NCBI GenBank assembly: GCA_964626885.1
Contig: CAZVJA010000008.1
Span: 1 to 56,665 of the forward strand
Direction of reading: 5' to 3'
Length of the DNA: 56,665 nucleotides
From: CAZVJA01 sp964626885
Lineage (GTDB): Bacteria > Planctomycetota > Planctomycetia > Planctomycetales > Planctomycetaceae
Part shown: piece by piece, positions 32,537 through 40,924 of the stretch
Numbering within the stretch: position 1 is the stretch's first letter
Layout: each line of letters begins with the position of its first letter
Position numbers and translations under genes: made by a program
The notes under the pieces: generated by a model
What the model was told of the DNA's origin: nothing
Seen by the model: only the letters and a program-made list of their open reading frames with translations
Database searches by the model: none

Positions 32537-33820
32537 TCAACGACGGATCGCCCCCACGCGGATGTTCCGAAAATCGACATCGGTCGTCGCATCATGGGCT
32601 TGCAGGCTGATATGTCCCGCTTCGAGACGCTTTCCTTTTCTCGGGTTCGGGTCGTCCGCCCGTTCATCGGTCCAATCCGTGACCTGAAATCCATCGACCC
32701 ACACCGAGAAATGCGGCCCGCTGGCAATCAACGTGGCTGTGAACCATTCTTTGTCGTTCGGCACAACCCAACGCGCGGCCACCCGGCGAAAGATCGCCCC
32801 GGTCCCGGAATCAACCGGTGCTGATCGATCCCCGCCCTTGAATCCGTTGTGTATCTGCAACTCGTATCCATTGGAGGGAGCCTGCTCCGTCCCCTGCTCC
32901 GCTCGTAAGAAAACCCCGCTGTTGAGATTCTCGCCGTTCGTGCGCGCGTCGAATTGCAGCACGAAGTCGTCCCACTTATTCTCCGTTTCAAGGAATCCTG
33001 GCCCGTTGGTCGCGCGGATTGTCCCGTCGGTTAATTGGAATTCCGCCTTGGAACCCGGCACGACCCGCCAGCCCGCCAGCTTCGCTCCATCGAAGAGACT
33101 TTGCGCTCCCAACGGCCGTAGCGCGACGTTGCGGAATTCAATTCGGCCTCCGTTCATTTGCAGTCCGATGTGCCCCCGAGTGAGCCGGGCGCCCGACTCA
33201 TCAGTGAAGTCGATCACTGGCTGGCCGTCGATCTTTGCCTGAATGCGTTTTCCCTCGACGACGAGATGAATGCTCTTCCAGACGTTCTCGCCAGTTGCAA
33301 CTGTTTCCGCCTTTTTCCGTCCGACGATGCTGCCGGTTGGAAAGGCGGGGTGCGAATCGCACATGTTGAACTCGTAGCAATCCTTCGTCGGATCCTTGGG
33401 ATCGAGCGGCGTCCGGAGAAAGATGCCGCTGTTTCCGCCGGTCGCCAGCTTGTATTCGCAGCGGAGTTCATAGTCCGCAAGTTCGAAAGTCGTCAGCAGC
33501 AATCCTGGTTTTCCGGTATCGGCGCTCAGCACGCCGTCGTTCACCGACCAGTTGAGGTCGCTGTTGGCCTTCCAGCCGAAGAGCGTCTGACCATCGAACA
33601 GGCTGATCCAGCCCGACTCAATCTCCTCATGCGAAAGCAAGGACAACGGCACAGAAGTTTTCGTTTCTGCCTTTGGCTTCGTTTCAACAGCAGCAGATTT
33701 GCCGACTTGGGCCGCTGGCCTGCCGTCAGATTTGCCCGGCGGCGGCGACGGAGCGTTCTCTGAACATGCAGTGGCAAGCACCGCTACGCACCCGAACAGC
33801 ACCAGTACCATCCTTCGCAT
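32537..33820 (-). CDS. Two-domain DUF1080 (3-keto-disaccharide hydrolase-like) lipoprotein
   Basis: A 427-residue secreted lipoprotein. The signal peptide MRRMVLVLFGCVAVLATAC ends in a lipobox (LATAC), and a proline-rich linker follows. Two DUF1080 lectin-like beta-sandwich domains are visible. The first contains GWISLFDGQTLFGW, DYELRCEYKLATGGNSGIFLR and RGHIGLQMNGGRIEFRNV. The second contains SLFDGAKLAGWRVVP, FVLQFDARTNGENLNSGVFLR and GHISLQAHDATTDVDFRNI. The family includes 3-keto-disaccharide hydrolases and is greatly expanded in planctomycetes, where it is linked to carbohydrate breakdown. The substrate is unknown. The ATG at 33820 sits just after GGGAGG; the frame extends 7 codons further to a TTG. 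Confidence 0.85.
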   Translation of the reverse strand: MRRMVLVLFGCVAVLATACSENAPSPPPGKSDGRPAAQVGKSAAVETKPKAETKTSVPLSLLSHEEIESGWISLFDGQTLFGWKANSDLNWSVNDGVLSADTGKPGLLLTTFELADYELRCEYKLATGGNSGIFLRTPLDPKDPTKDCYEFNMCDSHPAFPTGSIVGRKKAETVATGENVWKSIHLVVEGKRIQAKIDGQPVIDFTDESGARLTRGHIGLQMNGGRIEFRNVALRPLGAQSLFDGAKLAGWRVVPGSKAEFQLTDGTIRATNGPGFLETENKWDDFVLQFDARTNGENLNSGVFLRAEQGTEQAPSNGYELQIHNGFKGGDRSAPVDSGTGAIFRRVAARWVVPNDKEWFTATLIASGPHFSVWVDGFQVTDWTDERADDPNPRKGKRLEAGHISLQAHDATTDVDFRNIRVGAIRR

Positions 33821-33870
33821 TGGCCCTCCCAACGACATCAAAGTTGAAATTTGCGGTCGAGTCGGCTGGT

Positions 33871-34981
33871 TTACTTCTCGCCGAGGCTCCAGCGGAGATA
33901 CGCTTCGATAAACGGATCGAGATCCCCGTCGAGAACGGCGGTCGGATTGCCAGCCTTGTGACCGGTCCGCGTGTCCTTCACATATTGCTCGGGGTGCAGC
34001 ACATAGTTGCGGATCGTTTCACCTCCGAAGCCGATTTTCGATTTCTGCCCGCGCCGCGCGGCCGCTTCCGCCGCGCGTTTTTCCTGCTCGATGCGATACA
34101 ACTTCGCAATGAGCATCTTCCGAGCCGAGGCGCGATTCTTATGCTGGCTCCGCTCGTTCTGGCACTGCACAACCACGCCGGTCGGTAAGTGTGTCAGGCG
34201 GATGGCGGAACTTGTCTTGTTGACATGCTGTCCCCCCGCCCCGCCCGCGCGGAACGTATCTTCGCGCACATCCTGCTCAAAATCGACGTCGATGTTCACT
34301 TCGTCGCCGACTTCGGGAGTGACGTCAACCGCCGCAAACGATGTCTGCCGACGCCCCGCCGAATCGAACGGGCTGATGCGGATCAACCGGTGGTTGCCAG
34401 TCTCCCCTTTCAGATAGCCGAAGGCGTAATCGCCGCGAATCACCAGGGTGGCATTGCGGATTCCTGCCTCTTCCGCTTCCGAAATCTCAAGCAGTTCCGA
34501 CTCATATCCGCGGATTTCACACCACCGCTGGTACATCCGCAGCAGCATCTGGGCGAAGTCGGCGGAGTCGGTCCCCCCTTCCCCCGCTTGAATGGCGACG
34601 TACGCGTTGCAGGCGTCCTCGGGCTCCGCCATGGCGCTTTGCAGTTCGGCCACCTCCACCTGCTTCCGCAGGGATTCCACGAGGCTTTCGAGTTCCTTCT
34701 GGCTGTCGCCGCTGTCGTCGCTTTCAACGAATTCCTGCAGCACCCCCATGTCGTCCAGACCGGTGAGCAACTGTTTCAGGGGTTTCTGCGCGGCAGTAAG
34801 GCGCTTCAACTCCGCCACGAGCCCTTGGGCTTTCTCCTGGTCGTCCCAGAATCCGGGCTGCAGCATCAACTGGTTAATCTCTTCGGCGCGCTTCTTCTGG
34901 GCCTCGTAGTCAAAGAGAGTCTCGCAAATAGATGATGCGGCGAGTCAACTCCTGGCAAGCGTCGCGAAGCTCGGGATTCAT
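33871..34981 (-). CDS. prfB: Peptide chain release factor 2 with programmed +1 frameshift
   Basis: Release factor 2, which recognises UGA and UAA and releases the peptide from the ribosome. The zero frame starts at the ATG at 34981 (MNPELRDACQELTRR...) and meets an in-frame TGA after 23 codons at 34910-34912. A +1 slip on CTT-TGA-C then continues as DYEAQKKRAEEINQLMLQPGFWDD to 33871, for a 369-residue product. SPF (stop recognition) is in RISPFDSAGRR, and GGQ (peptidyl hydrolysis) is in RAGGAGGQHVNKT. The frame alone, without the slip, looks like a 332-residue gene starting inside helix alpha-1. The DUF1080 gene lies downstream on the same strand. Confidence 0.95.
34910..34915 (-). promoter_or_regulatory. 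prfB programmed frameshift site CTT-TGA
   Basis: The minus strand reads CTT TGA C, the slip sequence used by RF2 autoregulation in many bacteria. When RF2 is scarce, ribosomes pause at TGA and shift +1. The upstream codons TTG CGA GAC TCT contain no strong Shine-Dalgarno-like stimulator such as the AGGGGG of E. coli, so slipping may rely more on the slow stop. Confidence 0.9.
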
Positions 34982-35058
34982 TCAGAACAGCTCCTAAAAA
35001 CAGGCAGGTGAGCAAAATCGGAATGTCGAATGACCAACGTCTAATGAATAACGAGACT

Positions 35059-35153
35059 CGAAGAACGAAGGAAGCATGAAGGATCAAACGACCCCGGGGA
35101 AGAGTCTACAATTGTGTTTGGGATTTCGTGCTTCGGGCTTCCTTCGTCATTCG
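35059..35153. repeat. Long imperfect inverted repeat between ugd and prfB
   Basis: Arms 35059-35089 and 35123-35153 are reverse complements at about 23 of 29 aligned positions, including a perfect run of 11 (ACGAAGGAAGC). The loop contains CCCCGGGG. The arms and flanks are built of CGAA, ACGAAG and GAATG words also seen near 36525-36560 and 37700-37740. This looks like a dispersed intergenic element rather than a terminator. Confidence 0.55.
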
Positions 35154-35166
35154 TGCCGTGTACTTT

Positions 35167-36486
35167 TCAGCCGGGCTCCGCGTGCAGCCCAATGCCAGAA
35201 TAATAGAAGCCCAGGGCCCGCATCTTTTGTGGATCGTACAGGTTGCGGCCGTCAAAGATCACCGGCTGCTTCATGCGGCTTTTGAGAAACGCGAAATCAG
35301 GATTCCGGAACTCATTCCACTCCGTCACGATCGCGAGCGCGTCCGCCCCGTCAGCGGCGGCGTCATGGTGATTGCAGTAGACAAGCTTGTCCTTGTAAAG
35401 ATCGCGGACATTCTCCTGCGCGACCGGATCGTGCACGCGAACGACCGCGCCAGCCGCGAGCAACTGATCGATAAGCACCAGTGACGGTGCCTCGCGGATG
35501 TCGTCAGTCCGGGGCTTGAACGACAACCCCCAGACGGCGACTGTCTTTCCCTTCAAGTTGCCACCGAAGTGCCGCGACAATTTCGTGAACAGCACTTCTT
35601 TCTGTGCGTTGTTGACGGAATCAACCGCCTTGAGAACGCGCGGTTCGAGATCTTTCGACTCCGCCACCGCGACGAGCGCCCGCACGTCCTTTGGAAAGCA
35701 GGAACCACCGTACCCGACACCCGGAAACAGGAACGAAAAGCCGATCCGCTGATCGTGGCCGATGCCGCGACGGACTTCGTTGATGTCGGCGCCGACCCGC
35801 TCACAGAGGTTGGCCATCTCGTTGATGAAGCTGATCTTCGTTGCCAACATGCAATTGGCGACGTACTTCGTCATTTCGGAACTTTCGAGCCCCATGGTGA
35901 GAAACGGCCGCTCAGTCCGCAGAAATGGTTTATAGAGTTCCTGCAGCACGTCGGCCACTTCCTTGCGCGTCACCCCCACAACCACACGGTCGGGGTTGGT
36001 AAAATCCTGAATCGCGGCCCCTTCCTTCAAAAACTCCGGGTTGGAAGCGACGTCGACATCACGTTTTGTGAGTGCATTCAGCCGATCCGCCACCAACCGG
36101 TTGGTTCCCACGGGAACGGTGCTCTTCACGACGACAATTGCGTCTGTCGCGAGGTGGGGTGCCAGCGAATCGGCAACCGCCCACAAGCCCCGCAGATCAG
36201 CCGAGCCGTCGTCCCCTTGCGGCGTGCCGACGGCGATGAAGACGCAACGCGCCGACGGGACCGCTTCCGCGTAATCGGTCGTAAATTTCAGCCGTCCTGC
36301 TTTGACATTCCTCTGAACCAACTCCGAGAGCCCGGGTTCATAGATGGGAATCTCCCCGCGGCGCAAAGCTTCGATCTTGCGGCGGTCGATATCGACGCAA
36401 GTCACATCGTTCCCGCTCTCGGCGAAGCAGGTTCCTGTAACCAGGCCGACGTATCCCGTGCCGATCATCACGACTTTCACTGGCAT
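35167..36486 (-). CDS. ugd: UDP-glucose 6-dehydrogenase
   Basis: A 439-residue enzyme that oxidises UDP-glucose to UDP-glucuronate with two NAD+. The N-terminal Rossmann motif is MIGTGYVGLVTGTCFAESG, the middle linker carries STVPVGTN and NPEFLKEG, and the catalytic Cys is C263 in GVGYGGSCFPKD. The C-terminal Rossmann half includes VAVWGLSFKPRTDDIREAPS. All key sites are present and the length is normal. The ATG at 36486 has GGGAGAG upstream. rfbB lies upstream on the same strand, 143 bases away. The pair supplies activated sugars for surface polysaccharide or glycoconjugate synthesis. Confidence 0.93.
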   Translation of the reverse strand: MPVKVVMIGTGYVGLVTGTCFAESGNDVTCVDIDRRKIEALRRGEIPIYEPGLSELVQRNVKAGRLKFTTDYAEAVPSARCVFIAVGTPQGDDGSADLRGLWAVADSLAPHLATDAIVVVKSTVPVGTNRLVADRLNALTKRDVDVASNPEFLKEGAAIQDFTNPDRVVVGVTRKEVADVLQELYKPFLRTERPFLTMGLESSEMTKYVANCMLATKISFINEMANLCERVGADINEVRRGIGHDQRIGFSFLFPGVGYGGSCFPKDVRALVAVAESKDLEPRVLKAVDSVNNAQKEVLFTKLSRHFGGNLKGKTVAVWGLSFKPRTDDIREAPSLVLIDQLLAAGAVVRVHDPVAQENVRDLYKDKLVYCNHHDAAADGADALAIVTEWNEFRNPDFAFLKSRMKQPVIFDGRNLYDPQKMRALGFYYSGIGLHAEPG

Positions 36487-36629
36487 TCTCTCCCATTAGG
36501 TACAAAGCACGCGCGATGCGTTTAATCACGAAAGCACGAAATCGAACGAAGCGCGAAGTCCCGAGCGGCCGTTGCCTTGGTGATTCTCCGAGCTTTGTGC
36601 GTCTTCAGGCAATCGGCTCTCGTAGTTCG

Positions 36630-37655
36630 TCATTTCCCCTGGTGCCGCTGTCCGTATTGTTCCTCATAGTATCTGAGGTAGTCTCCCGTTTGGATACGGG
36701 CCACCCAATCGGTGTGCGCCAAGTACCAGTCGATGGTTTCGCGGATGCCGTCGCGGAAGGCCACTTGCGGCTTCCACCCGAGTTCCCGTTCCGCCTTCGA
36801 CGAATCGATGGCATACCGCAAATCGTGCCCCGGCCGGTCAGCAACGTATTCGATCAGGCTTTCCGGCTTGTCAAGCAGTTCGAGCAGAGTGCGCGTCAAC
36901 TCAATGTTGGTCACCTCGTGGTGGCCGCCGAAATTGTACACTTCGCCAATCCGCCCCTTTCGCAAAGCAGCGTCGATACCGCGGCAGTGGTCGAGGACGT
37001 GAATCCAATCTCGGACATTGAGCCCTTTGCCATAGACGGGAAGCTTTTTATCTTCCCTTGCCCGCGAGATAAAGAGCGGAATGATTTTTTCGGGAAACTG
37101 GTACGGTCCATAGTTGTTCGAGCAACGGGTGATGACGGCAGGAAACCCAAACGTGTGGCAATAACTGCGAACAAGCAGATCGGCAGCTGTCTTGGACGCC
37201 GAATAAGGGCTGTTCGGGGCCAGGGGCGTTTCTTCGGAAAAATATCCGGTCGGACCGAGACTGCCGTACACCTCATCTGTTGAGACCTGCACGTACCGCG
37301 GAATATTCGCCGCACGGCAGGCATCAAGCAACACCTGAGTGCCAACGATATTCGTCCGGATGAATGGCCCTGAATCGAGAATGCTGCGGTCGACATGGCT
37401 TTCGGCAGCAAAATTGACGACTGCATCGACCTTGGCCGACGCGAGGACGGAGTCGATGAACTCTCGATCACAAATGTCGCCACGCCGAAACTCGTAGCGA
37501 GGGTTCTCTTCAACGTCGGCCAAGTTTTCGAGATTTCCGGCGTACGTCAGCTTATCGACGTTGACTATGGACAGATCGGAATCGGTCTGCAACTCGAGCC
37601 GTATGAAATTCGAGCCGATGAATCCACATCCGCCGGTAACAACAATCCTCTGCAT
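36630..37655 (-). CDS. rfbB: dTDP-glucose 4,6-dehydratase
   Basis: A 341-residue short-chain dehydrogenase/reductase that converts dTDP-glucose to dTDP-4-keto-6-deoxyglucose, a precursor of rhamnose and other deoxy sugars. It has the Gly-rich TGGCGFIGSNFI motif, the catalytic STDEVYG (T126, D127, E128) and YSASK (Y151, K155), plus the substrate-contacting CSNNYGP segment. The TDE triad distinguishes it from UDP-glucose epimerase. The start is the ATG at 37655; the frame runs 12 codons further. rfbA, rfbC and rfbD are not in the window. It lies between gyrA and ugd, all on the minus strand. Confidence 0.92.
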   Translation of the reverse strand: MQRIVVTGGCGFIGSNFIRLELQTDSDLSIVNVDKLTYAGNLENLADVEENPRYEFRRGDICDREFIDSVLASAKVDAVVNFAAESHVDRSILDSGPFIRTNIVGTQVLLDACRAANIPRYVQVSTDEVYGSLGPTGYFSEETPLAPNSPYSASKTAADLLVRSYCHTFGFPAVITRCSNNYGPYQFPEKIIPLFISRAREDKKLPVYGKGLNVRDWIHVLDHCRGIDAALRKGRIGEVYNFGGHHEVTNIELTRTLLELLDKPESLIEYVADRPGHDLRYAIDSSKAERELGWKPQVAFRDGIRETIDWYLAHTDWVARIQTGDYLRYYEEQYGQRHQGK

Positions 37656-37699
37656 GTCAGAAAAGTCCAATCGGCCCGCCGAAAGGTTCAAAGACGAAG

Positions 37700-37740
37700 G
37701 TGTATGGACGAACGCGTAATAACGAATGTCGAATAAAGGG
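37700..37740. repeat. Short A/G-rich intergenic repeat word near rfbB
   Basis: The stretch contains GGACGAACGCGTAATAACG followed by AATGTCGAATAAAGG. It shares the GAATGTCGAAT word with the inverted-repeat region at 35021-35035, both in intergenic positions. It may be a decayed copy of the same dispersed element. Confidence 0.35.
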
Positions 37741-37817
37741 GGCCGCTTACTTAATTGATGCCGATGTCACTGCACCGGATGCTGTCTCTCATAACTCAAC
37801 TGCTGGTCGAAGGTCTC

Positions 37818-40526
37818 TTACTCGACAATCTCTGCCGGGATGCGGGCGAGTGAGGCAAGCGTGTCTCCTTCGTCGAGACGCATAATCCGAACCCCCTGCG
37901 TATTACGCCCGACCTGGCTGATGTCGCTGGCGCGGACCCGCTGAATCTGGCCTCGCGACGAGACCATGATCACCTCATCTCCGTCGTTGACCGCGACGAC
38001 ATCGACCACCTTGCCGTTGCGGGCTGTCGTGCGAATATCGCGGAGGCCTTTGCCGCCTCGGCGCTGGCGGCGATATCGCATGTTACCGCGATAGGCGCCG
38101 GCGGATTCTTCATCCGCCCCCTCGTCGCCCATTGGGGTTTCTTCTTCCGATTCCGCGACTTCGTCCGATTCGGGTTCTTCCGCGTCCGAGACTTCCTGCT
38201 CACCGTTTTCGAGCACCCCCGGCCCGAAGGAAGTTCGCTTGCCGTAGCCATTCTCGCAGGCGGTCAGGAGGCACATCTCGGGATTTGCCACAACCATGCC
38301 GACAACCTGATCATCACCGGTGAGCATGATGCCCCGCACGCCATGCGTGGCACGCCCCATTGCCCGCGCGTCTTCCTGCGAAAAGCGAATCGACATACCG
38401 TTTCTTGTGGCGAGGACGACGTCATCATCAGCGGAAACGATCGACACATCGATCAGCACGTCCCCTTCGTCGAGCTTGATGGCGATGATCCCCCCCTTCA
38501 TCGGCCGGCTGTAGGCGGAAAGAGCGGTCTTCTTCACGGTACCGTTGCGAGTCGCCATCATCAGGAAGCGGTCATCCGTGAATTCACGGACCGCAAGGCA
38601 ACTTGTCACCCGCTCCTCGGGGTCTTGCAGCGAGAGAAGATTGACGACTGCCCGTCCTTTGCTCGTCCGGGTTTGCAGCGGGAGGTCGTAGACTTTTTGC
38701 CAGTGCACTTTTCCGCGATCGGTGAAGAAGAGCAGATAATCGTGCGTGCTCGAGACGAAAACATGCTTCAGCGGATCTTCTTCATCGAGCTTCGCTCCGC
38801 GAATCCCCTTTCCGCCGCGGTTTTGCGCCTGATAAACACTGAGCGGTGTCCGTTTGACGTACCCCTTCTGCGAAAGGGTGACCACCATCGGTTCTTCGGC
38901 GATGAGGTCAGCCTTATCGATGTCGCTCAGTTCTTCTTCGAGAATCTCCGTCCGCCGCGCATCACCGTATTTCTTCTTTAACTCGAGCATGTCTTCGCGA
39001 ACAACCGCTCGAATATTGGCTTCGTCGGATAACAGCCGCAGGTATTCGGCGATGTCGTCCAGCAATTTCTTGTGCTCGCCTCGTAGATTCTCTCGTTCGA
39101 GATTCGCCAACGAGCCAAGCTGCATTGCGACGATGGCTTCCGCCTGGTTGGCGGAGAGCTGGTAGGTCTCGGCAACCCCTTTCTCATCCTGAAACGCTTT
39201 GAAGCCTTGCTCTCCCAAGGCCCGGGCAATGAGTTCCGCGGCGATATCGATCTTCTGCAGATTCTCGCGTGCTTCGGCTCGACTGGCGGCAGCACGGATT
39301 GTCTTGATGACTTCGTCGATGTCGATCTGCGCGATGATCAATCCTTCGACGGTATGTTTCCTTTTGCGGGCTTCGGCAAGCAGGAACTCCGTCCGGCGGC
39401 GGATGACGTTGATCCGATGCCGGATGAATTCCAGCAGCAGATCTTTCATCGACAGAATCTGCGGTCGATTGCCGACCAGCGCGAGCATGATGAGGCTCAC
39501 GGTCGTCTGCAACGGCGAGTATTGGTAAAGCTTATTGAGTACCACATCCTTGTCCGCGTCCCGCTTGAGGACGATATGGAGCCGCACCTGCCACTCGGGG
39601 GTTTTGCGGTCCGTAAAGTCGACGACGCGGGCGATCTCCTTGATCCGCTCCTCACGAATCAGCATTTCCAGCTTTTCACGGATGCGGTCGCGAGTTTCCA
39701 GATAGGGAATCTCGGTGACGACAATCACATCGGCGTTCTTCTCGGTCTCGAAGTGAGTTCGCGCCCGTAACGTGATTGTCGAACGTCCTTGCATGTAGCC
39801 CTGGCGGATCCCCAACCGTCCGCAGATCAGCCCACCTGTCGGGAAATCAGGCCCCGGAAGCACGTCCAGAATATCGTCGATCGAACACTCAGGATCGTCG
39901 ATCATCAACACAACGGCGTCAGCCACCTCAGCCAAATTGTGCGGCGGAATGCTGGTTGCCATGCCGACCGCGATGCCGTTCGACCCATTGACCAACAGGT
40001 TTGGAAACTTCGACGGCAACACGACCGGTTCGAGGCCACGCTGGTCGTACGTGGGGACGTAGTCGACGGTATCCCGATTGATGTCCTGGAGCATTTCGGA
40101 GGCGGCTGACGATAACCGAGCCTCGGTATAACGCATGGCCGCGGGAGGAAGACCCGCCAAGTTTCCGAAATTCCCCTGCTTGTCAATGAGAACCTCGCGC
40201 ATCAGCCAGTTCTGCGCAAGGCGGACCAGTGTGGGGTAGATAGACCCCTCACCGTGCGGGTGGTAATTACCACTTGTATCACCCGCAATCTTGGCGCACT
40301 TCACTCGACCCGATGCTGGACCGAGGCTGAGGTCGTTCATCGCGACCAGAATGCGCCGCTGCGAAGGTTTCAAGCCGTCACGAACGTCCGGGAGGGCCCG
40401 GCTGATGATCACGCTCATCGCGTACGTGAGGTAGCTCGAACGCATTTCGTCTTGGATGTCGAGCCGCTGAATCCGCTCCGCGCCGGCTCCGACACCGGTC
40501 TGATCTCCGTCTTGACCGTCCGACAA
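37818..40526 (-). CDS. gyrA: DNA gyrase subunit A
   Basis: A 902-residue type IIA topoisomerase subunit that cuts and rejoins DNA during negative supercoiling. The catalytic tyrosine is Y133 in AAMRYTEARLS. The GyrA box reads QNRGGKG at the start of the C-terminal beta-pinwheel. The quinolone-pocket loop reads HPHGEGSIYP, with Gly and Pro at the positions of E. coli Ser83 and Asp87. A run of about 35 mostly acidic residues (38105-38205) interrupts the pinwheel, and a second perfect box, QRRGGKG, follows it. The start is TTG at 40526 with GGAG 8 bases upstream; a later ATG would remove the N-terminal arm. gyrB is not in the window. Confidence 0.93.
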   Translation of the reverse strand: MSDGQDGDQTGVGAGAERIQRLDIQDEMRSSYLTYAMSVIISRALPDVRDGLKPSQRRILVAMNDLSLGPASGRVKCAKIAGDTSGNYHPHGEGSIYPTLVRLAQNWLMREVLIDKQGNFGNLAGLPPAAMRYTEARLSSAASEMLQDINRDTVDYVPTYDQRGLEPVVLPSKFPNLLVNGSNGIAVGMATSIPPHNLAEVADAVVLMIDDPECSIDDILDVLPGPDFPTGGLICGRLGIRQGYMQGRSTITLRARTHFETEKNADVIVVTEIPYLETRDRIREKLEMLIREERIKEIARVVDFTDRKTPEWQVRLHIVLKRDADKDVVLNKLYQYSPLQTTVSLIMLALVGNRPQILSMKDLLLEFIRHRINVIRRRTEFLLAEARKRKHTVEGLIIAQIDIDEVIKTIRAAASRAEARENLQKIDIAAELIARALGEQGFKAFQDEKGVAETYQLSANQAEAIVAMQLGSLANLERENLRGEHKKLLDDIAEYLRLLSDEANIRAVVREDMLELKKKYGDARRTEILEEELSDIDKADLIAEEPMVVTLSQKGYVKRTPLSVYQAQNRGGKGIRGAKLDEEDPLKHVFVSSTHDYLLFFTDRGKVHWQKVYDLPLQTRTSKGRAVVNLLSLQDPEERVTSCLAVREFTDDRFLMMATRNGTVKKTALSAYSRPMKGGIIAIKLDEGDVLIDVSIVSADDDVVLATRNGMSIRFSQEDARAMGRATHGVRGIMLTGDDQVVGMVVANPEMCLLTACENGYGKRTSFGPGVLENGEQEVSDAEEPESDEVAESEEETPMGDEGADEESAGAYRGNMRYRRQRRGGKGLRDIRTTARNGKVVDVVAVNDGDEVIMVSSRGQIQRVRASDISQVGRNTQGVRIMRLDEGDTLASLARIPAEIVE

Positions 40527-40924
40527 CGACGAATCTCCTTCGCTTCAGGGCCTGAATTTGCGACTCGGCTTCCGACAGAATCCGCTCTGAAATTCGAGCA
40601 GTTTCCGGGCCGAAAAGAGGCCGCAGTTTTCCGATCTTTACGACATCCCTATGATACTGAAAATGGGGGCAATCAACAACGCATCCGCAGCTTTCCAACG
40701 GTTCAAAAAGCACTCAAAATATGAGGCAAAAACCGGTCAAAAAAAGCCCCTTCTCCCTTGTACAATTTCGTACCGTTGCGCTGGCAATTTCCGGTCCATT
40801 CGGAGAACAATGCAGCGAAGAAGGATGCGCCACATTGACTCAAGGCTGAAAGACTCCGGTATCAAATGCTCCCGTCACGGCCGGCGGGGTGAAACAGCGC
40901 CGCAATAACTGGAGACCTGTCAGG
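40527..40924. other. Divergent region between gyrA and the sensor kinase
   Basis: 398 bases with no gene I can support. It carries a candidate gyrA promoter on the minus strand and A-rich tracts near 40735-40745 (CAAAAAAAGC) before the kinase. I found no reliable promoter for the kinase. Confidence 0.5.
40651..40679 (-). promoter_or_regulatory. Candidate gyrA promoter
   Basis: Minus strand: TTGTTG, 17 bases, TATCAT (-10, 5 of 6 matches to TATAAT). The -10 ends about 125 bases before the TTG start. The -35 is only a partial match to TTGACA. Confidence 0.4.
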
